Shown: positions 1 through 9,438 of the stretch, one piece after another
Layout: the number at the start of each line of letters is the position of its first letter
Position numbering within the stretch: the first letter of the stretch is position 1
NCBI GenBank assembly: GCA_947177035.1
Contig: CAMWSS010000026.1
Coordinates: forward strand, 1 to 32,496
Length of the DNA stretch: 32,496 nucleotides
Direction: 5' to 3'
From: an uncultured Porphyromonadaceae bacterium
GTDB lineage: Bacteria; Bacteroidota; Bacteroidia; Bacteroidales; Muribaculaceae
The notes under the pieces: model-generated
What the model was told of the DNA's origin: nothing
Database searches by the model: none
The model's input: the letters and a program-made list of their open reading frames with translations, nothing else
Translations under genes and position numbers: made by a program

Positions 1-2
1 AG

Positions 3-83
3 ATCTACATTCATCTGGACCGCTCGCGGCTGAGGGAGGAGGTTTTGTCGCACCATCCGCGCAACAAAAGGGCCACGGAATGA
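3..83 (+). CDS. Tyrosine recombinase XerD-like, C-terminal fragment (partial)
   Basis: An open frame enters from the left edge and encodes 26 residues before a TGA at 81-83. The peptide begins IYIHLDRSRLREE and ends near SHHPRNKR. This matches the C-terminal end of XerC/XerD-type tyrosine recombinases, where the tyrosine of the IYTH-like motif is the DNA nucleophile and an HHPR segment closes the protein. The Tyr at the second visible codon would be the catalytic one. These enzymes resolve chromosome dimers at dif sites. Only the tail is visible, so XerD, XerC and a mobile-element integrase cannot be fully separated. The HHPRN ending favours the housekeeping XerD type. Confidence 0.7.
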   Translation: MYIHLDRSRLREEVLSHHPRNKRATE

Positions 84-94
84 CTCCGCGGCCC
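70..94. terminator. Hairpin terminator at the end of the recombinase gene
   Basis: GGGCCACGGA (70-79) pairs with TCCGCGGCCC (85-94) with one A-C mismatch and a 5-base loop. The stem contains the recombinase stop codon. An A-rich stretch at about 109-118 separates it from the convergent transporter gene, so it may stop transcription from both sides. There is no clean T run immediately after the stem on the plus strand. Confidence 0.5.
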
Positions 95-118
95 CAGACA
101 TGAGAAGAACAAAAAAAA

Positions 119-1825
119 TCAAGACATCATCAGCACGAGGACCACGCCCCAGAGAATCAGCAGGGTGTTGCCGATGGCATAAGTGACCGTATAGCCCATG
201 GCCGGGACAGAGGAGCCGAGCGCTTCCTGAATGGCGCCGAGCGAGGCGGTGGTGGTGCGCGATCCGGCACAGCATCCGAGGTTGACGGCAGCAGGGAACT
301 TGAAGACCTTTGCTCCGAGGATTATGCCCAGAACCAGCGGCAGCGTGGTGCAGATGGCGCCCATGAGGAAGAGCATGAAGCCCACTTCTTTGAGTCCGCT
401 CACGAACGACGGGCCGGAGGTGATGCCGATAACGGCGATGAACATGTTGAGCCCAAGGTTATTGAGCAGCCACACGGCAGGTTGCGGTATGCGTCCGAAG
501 GTCGGGTGCTTGCCGCGGAGCCAGCCGAGCACAAGGCCCATGATCAAGGCTCCGCCGCTGGTGGAGAGCGACACTGGCACTCCGCCGGCATGGATGGTTA
601 TGGCTCCGATCAGGCCGCCGAGGAAAATGCCGAGGCCGACAAAGACAAGGTCGGTTTTGGTGGTGGCGCGGTCGGGATAGCCGAGAGAGGGTGCGGCGAC
701 AGCGATCTCGGCCGAGAGGCCGACGAGAGTGACCACGTCGCCGGGGTGCAGGGCAGTCGCGGCCAGCACCGGAAGCTCCACTCCGCCACGGATGATCTTT
801 TTGATGCTGATGCCATACATCTCCTTGCGGGCACGCAGCCGGTCGACAGTGGCGGAGCGTCCGATGCCCTTGCGCGTGAGCGTCACGTCGATCTGTTCGG
901 CCGGGAAGTCGAGCAGCTCGGCGTCAATGACCTCAGGCCCGATCCAGCCTTCGTCGCCGACAATGAACTCACGGCGTCCGGAGAGCACAATCTCGTCGCC
1001 CTTGGCCACAGGAGTCTGCGGCGTCACGGCGGCCACTCCCGCCGAAGTGCGTATGCGCTCGACAAACAGACGTCGGCCCTGGTCGCAGAGGTGTTTCTCA
1101 ACGTCGGCCACAGTGCGCGGCGAGTCAAAGAAATCGGCCTCGACACGATATGCGCGGAAGGCCACCGGGCGGTTTGCGTGGATATAGGCCGGATCTGAAA
1201 GCAGGTCGCTGCGGTTCATCTGTTCCTCCAGCTCGCGCGTCTGCCGGCGCACTTTGTCGATGCCTCCGAGCATTGCCGGACCAAGGTTGGCCAGAATGTA
1301 GGCCGAGCCGATGGTGCCATAGACGTAACAAACGGCATAGGCCACGGGAATCACGTCGGTCCAGGCTTTTTTCTGGGCCGCGGTGGCGCCGATGGAGTTC
1401 ATGGTGTCGGTGCCGACACCGATCACGGCCGATATGGTCTGTGCGCCCGACAGCAGTCCGATCGCCTCGCCGACGTTATAGTGCATCAGTTTGGCCACTA
1501 TCCAGGTGACAATCAGACAGAGCACACAGATGCACACGGCAAACAGGACCTGACGGATGCCGTCGCCGCGCAACGCCCTGAAAAACTGTGGGCCGACGCT
1601 ATAGCCGATGGCAAAGAGAAACATCAGGAAGAAGGTGTTTTTCATCGGACCCGAAATCGGGATGTCAAGCTGTCCGACAAGAACTCCGACAAGGAGCACC
1701 GACGTGACGGTGCCGAGCGAGAAGGACTTGAATTTCAACGCGCCCACGTAGAACCCGAGGCCGAGAGTCAAAAAGACCGCCAGCGACGGATTGGCGCGGA
1801 GAGTGTCCACAAACCAGTCTATCAT
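119..1825 (-). CDS. AspT/YidE/YbjL-family putative transporter with two RCK-C domains
   Basis: 568 residues, inner-membrane transporter. About five hydrophobic helices (residues 10-190) and about five at the C-terminus (about 390-568) flank a soluble centre that looks like two consecutive TrkA-C (RCK-C) domains (about 215-390). This is the usual order in the aspartate:alanine exchanger / YidE-YbjL family. The C-terminal half carries the family-typical segment GCCAGSRTTTASLGAIQEAL. AspT exchanges aspartate for alanine; most Bacteroidota members have unknown substrates, so no substrate is assigned. The gene is convergent with the recombinase and diverges from the phosphotransferase at 1922. The start sits about 100 bp from that gene's start. 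No TAnnTTTG box was found on the minus strand upstream. Confidence 0.85.
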   Translation of the reverse strand: MIDWFVDTLRANPSLAVFLTLGLGFYVGALKFKSFSLGTVTSVLLVGVLVGQLDIPISGPMKNTFFLMFLFAIGYSVGPQFFRALRGDGIRQVLFAVCICVLCLIVTWIVAKLMHYNVGEAIGLLSGAQTISAVIGVGTDTMNSIGATAAQKKAWTDVIPVAYAVCYVYGTIGSAYILANLGPAMLGGIDKVRRQTRELEEQMNRSDLLSDPAYIHANRPVAFRAYRVEADFFDSPRTVADVEKHLCDQGRRLFVERIRTSAGVAAVTPQTPVAKGDEIVLSGRREFIVGDEGWIGPEVIDAELLDFPAEQIDVTLTRKGIGRSATVDRLRARKEMYGISIKKIIRGGVELPVLAATALHPGDVVTLVGLSAEIAVAAPSLGYPDRATTKTDLVFVGLGIFLGGLIGAITIHAGGVPVSLSTSGGALIMGLVLGWLRGKHPTFGRIPQPAVWLLNNLGLNMFIAVIGITSGPSFVSGLKEVGFMLFLMGAICTTLPLVLGIILGAKVFKFPAAVNLGCCAGSRTTTASLGAIQEALGSSVPAMGYTVTYAIGNTLLILWGVVLVLMMS

Positions 1826-1897
1826 ATAAGAAACGAGAGGGGGTTAATGATTATCTTTTTTACTATTAACACAGCCGCCCTTTTAAAAGTTTATTCG

Positions 1898-1905
1898 TAA
1901 ATTTG
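1898..1905 (+). promoter_or_regulatory. -7 element of the EptA-like gene promoter
   Basis: TAAATTTG matches the Bacteroidota -7 consensus TAnnTTTG and lies 16 bases before the ATG at 1922, giving a very short leader. A clear TTTG -33 element at the expected spacing was not found. Confidence 0.5.
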
Positions 1906-1921
1906 CCGGACCGATTATCTC

Positions 1922-3472
1922 ATGATGACCAAGACAACTACACACAGATCCGAGGCCCGGATTCCGTTCTGGATATACTGGGCGACAGTTTCCGCCCTGT
2001 ATGCGGCGGTGTTCGTCACAATCGAATTCAGCGATTTTCCGATATCCGGACCCAAAGGGCTGGCCATGCTCATCACGCAGTGGGGCATAGCGTCGCTGGC
2101 CGCGGCTGGATTGATCGGGCTGCTGACGATCAACCGCTATGTGGCGGCGGCAGGGCTGCCGCTGCTGGCGGGCGCAAGCGCGGCGGCGGCATATTTCAAG
2201 CTGACAATGGCGGCGTCGCTGACTCCGGCCATCGTCGAGCTGTGGGCCGTGACCGGCATGGCCACGTCGATGGATCTGGTGAGCCTGCAACTTGTGGCAT
2301 GGGTAACGGCGGCAGTGGCCGCGGCGGCAGGGCTGGCGGCAGTCAGGTGGAAAATGGTCGACAACCGGTTTCGTCTGACGGTGCCGCTGGTGTGTGCCGT
2401 AGCGCTGGTGTCGCTGTCAAAGGTGCCGCGGTGTGAAAACGCCATATACGCGCGCATCCCCTACTCTTTTTATTCGTCGGTGAAAGGTTATCTGGAGATG
2501 AGGAAGGTGGCGGCCGAAGAGAGAACCACCTTCGACGGCATGGCCGCATATTGCACGGCCGACACAATCGACGTGGTCGTGGTCATCGGCGAGTCGCTCC
2601 GGGCCGACCATCTGCCGATGAACGGATATGGCCGACAGACCATGCCCCGGCTGTCGGCCGAGGCTAATCTGACTAACCTGCCTCATGTCTACACACATCC
2701 CTTCCACACCTATACAAGCGTGCCGTTCATGATGACCAGGGCTTCGGCGGCAAGCGAGGCGGACGAGGAGCGCGCCTACAACGAGCAGTCGTTCATCACG
2801 CTGTTCAAAAACGCCGGTTTCTCCACTTATTGGCTAAGCAATCAGGAAGACAGCGAGACCTACACCTATTTCATGCACGAAGCCGACAGCCTGATACGCA
2901 ACAATCCGTCGATCAATCTCTATAACTTCACTCCGCATCTCGACACGGAGCTGCTTCCGCACTTCGACAGAATCCTTGCGTCCGCCGGCTCGCCGCGGCG
3001 GCTGTTCGTGATCCACAGCATAGGCTCACACTGGTGGTATGGCTGCCACTTTGACGCGGCAACCGACGCTGTGTTCCAGCCAATAGCTCAGAGCAAAGTG
3101 CTCAGCGACAATTCGCTGGAGCAAATGACCAATTCATATGACAATACAATCCTGGCGACCGACCGATTCATCAGCCGGCTGATCGACCGCCTGAGAGACC
3201 GGAACTGCATCCTGTTCTATCAGTCAGACCACGGAGAATCGCTCGGCGAAGAAGGGCGCCTGCTGCACGGCAAAGATGCTCCAGAGCTGCACTATCCGGC
3301 CGCTTTCGTCTGGGTTTCTGACTCATACGCATCGCGCAACGCCGAAAAAATCGGCAATATGCAAGATCGGCGGTCAGAGAATCTGACCACCGAATATCTG
3401 TTTCATTCAGTCATCGACGGAGCCTGCATCGCAACCGAGGCCGCCGATCACTCGCAAAGTATTTTCCGTTAA
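1922..3472 (+). CDS. Phosphoethanolamine-transferase-like (EptA/sulfatase fold) membrane enzyme
   Basis: 516 residues. The N-terminus has about five membrane helices (residues about 18-165), followed by a periplasmic alkaline-phosphatase/sulfatase-fold domain. Visible catalytic features are VVVVIGESLRADH (Glu224 as a metal ligand), NGYGRQTMPRL (234-244), the HTYTSVP segment (262-268) that should hold the nucleophilic threonine, IGSHWWYG (His370), YQSDHGESLGEEG (Asp436, His437) and a final LLHG histidine (449). Family enzymes transfer phosphoethanolamine from phosphatidylethanolamine to lipid A or other glycans at the outer face of the inner membrane. Either ATG at 1922 or 1925 could start translation. 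The stop TAA overlaps the stop of the convergent gene at 3469. The exact acceptor cannot be read from the sequence. Confidence 0.8.
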   Translation: MMTKTTTHRSEARIPFWIYWATVSALYAAVFVTIEFSDFPISGPKGLAMLITQWGIASLAAAGLIGLLTINRYVAAAGLPLLAGASAAAAYFKLTMAASLTPAIVELWAVTGMATSMDLVSLQLVAWVTAAVAAAAGLAAVRWKMVDNRFRLTVPLVCAVALVSLSKVPRCENAIYARIPYSFYSSVKGYLEMRKVAAEERTTFDGMAAYCTADTIDVVVVIGESLRADHLPMNGYGRQTMPRLSAEANLTNLPHVYTHPFHTYTSVPFMMTRASAASEADEERAYNEQSFITLFKNAGFSTYWLSNQEDSETYTYFMHEADSLIRNNPSINLYNFTPHLDTELLPHFDRILASAGSPRRLFVIHSIGSHWWYGCHFDAATDAVFQPIAQSKVLSDNSLEQMTNSYDNTILATDRFISRLIDRLRDRNCILFYQSDHGESLGEEGRLLHGKDAPELHYPAAFVWVSDSYASRNAEKIGNMQDRRSENLTTEYLFHSVIDGACIATEAADHSQSIFR

Positions 3473-4005
3473 AGGCGGTTGAGCGGGGCGAGCATATCGA
3501 AGATTTCATGGGCGCCCATGCGTCCGTGGCGGCACAGTTCGTCAGAAAGACCGGCGGCGAGCCTTGCCACCTCGGGGTGGCTGAAGAGCCTGTGGCAATA
3601 GGCGAACGCCTTGGAGTATATTCTGACAGCCTCCTCGGCTTCGAGCTGACACAATGCCTCGCCCTCGTCAATCACGGCGGCACGCATGGCGTCGTCAAGA
3701 GTTGACGGAATCACCTGCCGGTTAAGGTGGACCATGCTGCGGCAGACCACGTTGGCCACAAGCATGGCCGACGACAGCTGAAAACGACGCAGATTGTTGT
3801 CCCACACAGCTTTGGCCGAAGCCACCGGCGAGAGATAGAAATCAGGAGTCATGCGCAGCGCCTCTTCCGGCGAAGCATCCAGATCAATATGGTTCAACGA
3901 GCCTTCGGCATCCCACACCATCAGGCTGATGGCCATTCCGGCCAGGCCGAAACTCTTGTCGGTGCGATCGGCATATCGCAACAAATTTTGACTTTCTTCG
4001 TTCAT
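3469..4005 (-). CDS. Conserved-looking hypothetical protein, 178 residues
   Basis: Not recognised. The product has no signal peptide or membrane helix and looks mostly alpha-helical and acidic. It begins MNEESQNLLRYADRTDK and has a short hydrophobic patch near residues 20-32. A Cys/His pair (YCHRLFSHPEV) lies near residues 136-146. The start codon is 2 bases downstream of the porZ stop, so translation is probably coupled to porZ and the protein may serve the same process. That link is inference from spacing only. Its TAA shares the palindrome TTAA (3469-3472) with the stop of the facing phosphotransferase gene. Length, codon use and tight packing support a real gene. Confidence 0.75.
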   Translation of the reverse strand: MNEESQNLLRYADRTDKSFGLAGMAISLMVWDAEGSLNHIDLDASPEEALRMTPDFYLSPVASAKAVWDNNLRRFQLSSAMLVANVVCRSMVHLNRQVIPSTLDDAMRAAVIDEGEALCQLEAEEAVRIYSKAFAYCHRLFSHPEVARLAAGLSDELCRHGRMGAHEIFDMLAPLNRL

Positions 4006-4007
4006 TA

Positions 4008-6374
4008 TCAGTTAATCACAAGTATTTTTGTAACCACGGCCGATGATGAGCCTGAGGCATTCTGCGAAGCAAACACGAAATAGACTCCGCTTTTGACACG
4101 GGAACCGGAAGCGTCACAACCGTCCCAGACCACCATACCGCCCTCCGACACAGTCTGCCAGAACACGTTTCCGGCCGAATCGGCGATCTTGACCAGCGAT
4201 TTGTCCATCAGGCCGGTGATCGTGATCAGACCGGTATAGTCGGGAGTCACGGGGTTCGGATAGGCATAGACGTCGGAATAGCTTTGGGCAGCCGGAGAAC
4301 TGGTTGAATGATAGACACACAGACCGATGTCGGTGCCTACATACACGTCGTTGGAATTCGGATCGGCGAAAATATCATACACATTGTCCGACATAAGGCC
4401 GGAATTCGACGTCATGTAATGACCCAGAATCTCCGTTCCGTCGGCGTTTGTGTGATAGATTCCAGACCCGAAAGTGCTGAACCACTTGCAATTGTTGGCA
4501 TCGACCGACACCCCTGTCACCACTTCATTATCAAGCAGGAAATCAGCGAGATTAGTGCCGTCGTTACGGGCCACCTTCGGTCGGGAGACGACCCAGCCCA
4601 GGCCGAACATCTCAGCCGGATAGGCAATCACCCTCACGCCTCCGTTGGTGGCGAGCCACAGGCGTCCGCTCCGGTCTTCTTCCACATCCATAATATAGTT
4701 TCCGTTGAGGCTCATTCCGTCGGCATCGGTGGTGCCGGTGTGGATCACATGGCGGTCGTCCGATCCGTCGGCAGGAGTGCCGTTCGGATCATATACTCCG
4801 GTGAAACGATTGCCGCTCACCAGAATCAGTCCCGACGAGTGGACAAACAGTGACGCGGAATGGCTGGTGCTGTGAGTTCCGAAGTCAAGAGCCACAATAT
4901 CGTCGGGGCCGGGACCTTTCGCCCATGCGTCGCGCGAGATGAAATAGAGATTGTCGGCACCATCCTCATCCCAGTGCATCAGCGCCCACACATTGCCTTT
5001 GGCGTCGAAGCGGGTGTCGACCATCATCGGCACGACACCATTGCCTGAGATTGCAGAATTGGAGCTGTTATAGAGCGTGTGGCTCCGGGTTCCGGCATCG
5101 AGCCGAAGCAAGCCGGTGCGCAACCCCACCGACAGCAGATCCGGATTATTCGGATCGACTGCGAATTTATATGCACGCAACACCGCCGGCAGAGGCGAAA
5201 CATTTGTGAAAGTCCCGTCGGGATCAAGCCGGTCGATATAAACGGTGCCGGTATATGCCATGGCGACGTTGTTTGCCTCGCCTGCGGTCATCAGATAGAT
5301 GGAACCGTCGGGAGCGGCCTGTATGCGTCCCACATTCGGTCCGGAAGTTCCCGCCGGCCTCACCCGGCTGAAAGAGAAAGCGCCGGCGTTCAGGTCGAAA
5401 CATCCATAGCCTTCGGCATTTCCGGCCCACAGGGCCGAAGGGTCTCCGGCCCTGCATCCGAGAGCATTGCCGCTCACACCTTCCGGCAATGTCATTTCAT
5501 GGGCGATTGTGCCGTCCTGGCCAACAACCACAGCCCACGTCTTGGCCGAATTGTGGACAAAAAATCCGTTTTTGGCGCGCTGCGGGCGTGTGGCTCCAAC
5601 GGATCCTTTGACAGTTTTCCAGCTGACTTTGTCGGATTCGGAATCATAAGTAAGTATGCCCGCGGAATTTCCGACTGCGAATAGGCGTCCGTCGTCCATT
5701 GACTCCATGCCACCGGTCACATAGTCCGTCCAGCAGCGTGTGAACGCGCCGAATCTTGAGTGCGAGACGTCGAGCGGAGCCGACCAGGTGCCGCGATGGT
5801 CCGCATTCTGCACGCAGAGAAACAGGCGGTCGCCTGTTGCGGCCAGACAGTTGACCGCAAAGCCATAAATGCCTGATTCTTCGACAATCTGCCGGGCCAC
5901 GTCCAGAACAACAATACCGAAATCAGTGGCCACATATGCCTTGTCACCCCTGAACGCCACATCTCTGACCTTTTTGCTGACGGTAAGCGACGCGTTCATC
6001 AGTTCAGGGAAACCGACAGTCGTGCCGTCAGCCTTCACCACATCGATATTGTCATTCTCATAACTGATCAGCAGATACCGTCCGTCGTGGTTATAGAATA
6101 TGTCGGCGATCTTGCCGTCGTTCAACAGATTGGAGCGTCCATAGGAATAGACCTCGCCCGTCTTCTTGTGGACTGACGAGAGATTGCCCTGCGACAACAC
6201 ATAGACCAGATCATCCGTGTCTATCACCCGCGACGGCACTCCGCCATAGGAGGATATGGTTTCCCACGAGCCGACCACCTGCTGGGCGGACACCGCCGGA
6301 GCGGCGCAAACCGACGCCATTGCGGCGATCAGTGTGATTTTAAGTATTTTCATGCGTTTTAAACGGAGTTTCAT
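4008..6374 (-). CDS. porZ: PorZ-like type IX secretion protein (beta-propellers plus C-terminal domain)
   Basis: 788 residues. A signal peptide (KILKITLIAAMASVCAAP, cleavage near AVSAQQ) is followed by repetitive two-component-regulator-propeller-type beta strands (about 35-690), then a T9SS C-terminal-type domain (about 700-788) with VYAYPNPVTPDYTG and WDGCDASGSRVKSGVYF. The opening VGSWETISSYGGVPSRV and the length fit PorZ of Porphyromonas gingivalis: two propellers plus a sorting-fold domain, at the cell surface in the attachment complex that delivers anionic LPS to PorU for cargo anchoring. A start at 6353 (MKILK) is an alternative that gives a more usual signal peptide. The gene lies 29 bases after a C10 peptidase that looks like T9SS cargo. 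Another surface propeller protein remains possible. Confidence 0.75.
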   Translation of the reverse strand: MKLRLKRMKILKITLIAAMASVCAAPAVSAQQVVGSWETISSYGGVPSRVIDTDDLVYVLSQGNLSSVHKKTGEVYSYGRSNLLNDGKIADIFYNHDGRYLLISYENDNIDVVKADGTTVGFPELMNASLTVSKKVRDVAFRGDKAYVATDFGIVVLDVARQIVEESGIYGFAVNCLAATGDRLFLCVQNADHRGTWSAPLDVSHSRFGAFTRCWTDYVTGGMESMDDGRLFAVGNSAGILTYDSESDKVSWKTVKGSVGATRPQRAKNGFFVHNSAKTWAVVVGQDGTIAHEMTLPEGVSGNALGCRAGDPSALWAGNAEGYGCFDLNAGAFSFSRVRPAGTSGPNVGRIQAAPDGSIYLMTAGEANNVAMAYTGTVYIDRLDPDGTFTNVSPLPAVLRAYKFAVDPNNPDLLSVGLRTGLLRLDAGTRSHTLYNSSNSAISGNGVVPMMVDTRFDAKGNVWALMHWDEDGADNLYFISRDAWAKGPGPDDIVALDFGTHSTSHSASLFVHSSGLILVSGNRFTGVYDPNGTPADGSDDRHVIHTGTTDADGMSLNGNYIMDVEEDRSGRLWLATNGGVRVIAYPAEMFGLGWVVSRPKVARNDGTNLADFLLDNEVVTGVSVDANNCKWFSTFGSGIYHTNADGTEILGHYMTSNSGLMSDNVYDIFADPNSNDVYVGTDIGLCVYHSTSSPAAQSYSDVYAYPNPVTPDYTGLITITGLMDKSLVKIADSAGNVFWQTVSEGGMVVWDGCDASGSRVKSGVYFVFASQNASGSSSAVVTKILVIN

Positions 6375-6403
6375 CGCAATTATTGTGTTTGCTGCCCAGA
6401 GGA

Positions 6404-9400
6404 CTATCTAACGATTTTGGCTACTTTGCCGTTTTCATCCACGACAATGCGGAAGCCTGAGCGGAAACCGGCGGGGAGAGGCCGGCCGAGCAGGTCGTAT
6501 ACGGTCTGCGGGCGCCTGTCTGTATTTTCAACAGCCTCCGTCATGATCGTCGTTTCCGACACGGTGACGTTCAGCACCGCATAGTCGTCGCTGCGGTGAG
6601 CCGGGCGGATGTGGAACGTGGCGTCGCCGCTGTGCAGCGCTTCGACCTCAAGGTTGAGTCTGCCCGGTTCCGCCGACACGATCTTCACTGCGGCCACCTC
6701 GGCAGCGGCATCGTCGGCAGCAGTGACCACAAACGCCGGATCAACGGCCTCATGGGCCGGTGTGACCGACAGGGTTACTGAAGTGAGCGGCTCGACCAGC
6801 ATCACGTCCTTCGATTCAATGGCATCAACAATGGCATAGACCGGATTGTAGTCCGCCAACACAGATGCATAAGCTTCGTATGACGATGCCGGAACATAGA
6901 ATCCGACAGATGAGCCAAGCCCCGGGGCAACATAATTGCGATAGGCAAACGGAGGCATTTCCGATCTCATGATTATCTGCTCCAGCGACGGGCAGCCCAT
7001 GAAGGCATTCACCCCGATCTTCCTGATCGACGAAGGCAGCTCGATGGCGGAGAGCGAACGCTGCCACAGGAACGCGTCAGACTCGATTTCGGTCACAGGA
7101 CACACGGTTCCGCCGACCGTCATCTCGGCCGGAACGACAATCTCCTCCTGAGCGCCGGCTCCCGGCTTCACTGCGACGGAAACTCCGCCTTGGCCCGAAG
7201 CGGGAGGCAGGCAGCAGAGGCCGCCGACCGCAACGCCCACTCTGACGGGAACCCGCTGCGAGATCTGGGTATAGTTCTTATGGTAGCATACTTCATAGTT
7301 GCCGAACGGCACATCAACCGTGACCGGATCAATCGTCAGCGGACCGGTCATCGGATCGATCGATCCTTCAAAGCATGGCAGCTTCTTGACGACAGAGTGG
7401 CCCGACGGAGCATAGAAGGCGATGCCGAGCGACAAAGAACGCTGATTGGACATGGTCGTTACCGTCGGAGTGTGTGCCCACAGGTCGCCGCTGACGATCG
7501 TCGTCGGCATGACGCCGGCGTTTGTCACCTCTATGTTTTCATAACGCTGCCATTCCGAATATGGAATGCCGCTTTTGATTTCCACCCCAAACTCTCCGTC
7601 GGAGAGCGGATTGCCTTGATTGTCGGTGAAACGCAAGGCATAGACTCCGGCCTCGATCAGACTGCCAGCGGTGTCGAACACCGGAAACGAGCAGTCGGTC
7701 TGAAAGTTGGTTCTGGCGGGAATTATGAGGCTCTGGGTCTTGGCCGAGGCGATTTCATTACCTGAGGCATCAAGAAAACCGACGTTTATGATGCCTTTAT
7801 AGTCAATGTCACCGTTATTTATGGCATAAAAGCTGAAATTGCCTGAATGTCCGAATCGAAGGTCATAGCCCGCGACAATGTCGGCAATGTGGACGTCTGA
7901 TTCCGCCGACACCGCTGAAGCGCCTTTGATGACGTATTCACCACTGTCCGTCACCGTGAGCCGCAGAAAATGCGGCCGGCCGAAAAGCTGCTCGGCAATG
8001 AAATATTCATCGTCGCCGTCATTATGATATGCCGGATATATGCGGTAACTTCCCGAAGGCAGCGAGATCTGGGTGAAGTCATATCTGAAAGAATCATGTC
8101 TCACCGCACCCGACGCCGAGATGTTCATTCCATTCCAGAATGTGGTAGCGGCCACTGTGTTGCCCGAATCATCGACAATCACAGCTCCAAGACTCATGTT
8201 AAGCAGGCTCTGCGACTTGGATTTATAATACAGAGCATACACCCCGTCACTGACAACGCCGATCGAGCCGCCCATCTTTCCATAGATCACTCCAGGCTCC
8301 TCGCCGGGCGGAACGGCACACACCATCTGTTGTCCGGAATTGTAGCCCCCGGAGCCGCCACCAATTCCCGTCTGATACGGATTGAGGGCCGACAGGCGGA
8401 AATATCCGTCGGACATACCTCCCCAGCCCCAGTTTACATGATACAGGCCGGCTGGAAGATATCCGTCAACGACAAATGCGTGGGCAGCGGAACCTGACGC
8501 ACCGCTGTAATAGACCGGACGTCCGAGCCGCAGCTGGGCATAGAGCATGTTTTCCCATTGCGCCTGAGTGAATCCGTCATGATTGTAGAAGCGGGTGTGG
8601 TCCTTGTCATAACCGAAATGTTCGACCAGCGCCCGCTCGACATTCTGGCTTTGCGCACCGCTCTCCGAAACTCCATAATTCATGGACACTCCCAGACCGC
8701 AGGCAAGCATCAGGCGCCCGACCTGGTCGATCGACTCAGCAGAGGCTCCTGACAGGTCATAAGCGTCGTTAAACATGATGTCAAAATCGAAATCGGCCGA
8801 GGCATAGTCAAATTCCACCGGTCTGCCATAGGAATTCACGCCATTATAAGATCTGTAACCGCTTCCTTCATAGTAGCCTATGCAGCGGACCACCTGCGCC
8901 ATGGCAGTGGCGACGCATCCGGTCATACATGATACTCCGCCGATCACGGGGCAATAGATGTTGAAGGGATTTTGCTGATTCCATTGTGTGGTCATCAGCG
9001 GAGCGATCGCGGTCCACTCGGTGTAGTAATCCGACAGCCATTCGTCATCAAGATACGATTCCGACAAAGTCCGGATGCTGGCGTCGTATTCGCCAAGCAT
9101 CCATCCGGCGGCCGGAGCCATATCATTGATAGAGAACTCTCCGGAGGTGACATCGGCCAGAACCGGAGCAATTCCGTCATCGCCTGAAACCACGATATAG
9201 CCGCCGGTGCTTCTGTTGAACACATAGTATGATCCTGACGGCGCCGAATAGGCCAGAGTATACTCCGGTCTGACGCTCCTGGCTGAGTTGCGCAGCATCT
9301 CGGCAGGCATCGGTCCGGCCGACAGGGCGCGTTCAAGCGCGACACTGTGGGATATGCTTCGCGGGAATGCTTGCAGCGCCATCGTCAGCGCCATGATAAT

Positions 9401-9424
9401 CGACAGAAACAGGCGGTTACACAT
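6404..9424 (-). CDS. Secreted C10 (streptopain-type) cysteine peptidase with BspA-like LRR and sorting tail
   Basis: 1006 residues. Order: signal peptide (1-about 22); Spi-type inhibitory prodomain (about 25-120, with YYVFNRSTGGYIVVSGDD); C10 peptidase core with catalytic Cys170 in GCVATAMAQ and His315 in AAHAFVVDGY followed by YHVNWGWGGMSDGYF; Ig-like or unassigned beta domains; one BspA-type leucine-rich segment (near CPVTEIESDAFLWQR...SIRKIGVNAF); further beta modules; and a short C-terminal tail with VYDLLGRPLPAG and IVVDENGKVAKI typical of T9SS sorting signals. Streptopain cleaves proteins outside the cell. The start is 14 bases after the rdgB stop and porZ follows, so this secreted protease seems to be in the leuS-rdgB transcription unit. 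It should be exported as a zymogen. Confidence 0.88.
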   Translation of the reverse strand: MCNRLFLSIIMALTMALQAFPRSISHSVALERALSAGPMPAEMLRNSARSVRPEYTLAYSAPSGSYYVFNRSTGGYIVVSGDDGIAPVLADVTSGEFSINDMAPAAGWMLGEYDASIRTLSESYLDDEWLSDYYTEWTAIAPLMTTQWNQQNPFNIYCPVIGGVSCMTGCVATAMAQVVRCIGYYEGSGYRSYNGVNSYGRPVEFDYASADFDFDIMFNDAYDLSGASAESIDQVGRLMLACGLGVSMNYGVSESGAQSQNVERALVEHFGYDKDHTRFYNHDGFTQAQWENMLYAQLRLGRPVYYSGASGSAAHAFVVDGYLPAGLYHVNWGWGGMSDGYFRLSALNPYQTGIGGGSGGYNSGQQMVCAVPPGEEPGVIYGKMGGSIGVVSDGVYALYYKSKSQSLLNMSLGAVIVDDSGNTVAATTFWNGMNISASGAVRHDSFRYDFTQISLPSGSYRIYPAYHNDGDDEYFIAEQLFGRPHFLRLTVTDSGEYVIKGASAVSAESDVHIADIVAGYDLRFGHSGNFSFYAINNGDIDYKGIINVGFLDASGNEIASAKTQSLIIPARTNFQTDCSFPVFDTAGSLIEAGVYALRFTDNQGNPLSDGEFGVEIKSGIPYSEWQRYENIEVTNAGVMPTTIVSGDLWAHTPTVTTMSNQRSLSLGIAFYAPSGHSVVKKLPCFEGSIDPMTGPLTIDPVTVDVPFGNYEVCYHKNYTQISQRVPVRVGVAVGGLCCLPPASGQGGVSVAVKPGAGAQEEIVVPAEMTVGGTVCPVTEIESDAFLWQRSLSAIELPSSIRKIGVNAFMGCPSLEQIIMRSEMPPFAYRNYVAPGLGSSVGFYVPASSYEAYASVLADYNPVYAIVDAIESKDVMLVEPLTSVTLSVTPAHEAVDPAFVVTAADDAAAEVAAVKIVSAEPGRLNLEVEALHSGDATFHIRPAHRSDDYAVLNVTVSETTIMTEAVENTDRRPQTVYDLLGRPLPAGFRSGFRIVVDENGKVAKIVR

Positions 9425-9438
9425 AAGTTTTTCTCAGG

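Noticed and set aside
1125-1331. Small frames inside the transporter gene and similar short frames elsewhere
   Set aside because: They lie fully within confident genes in other frames and carry no motif or start signal.
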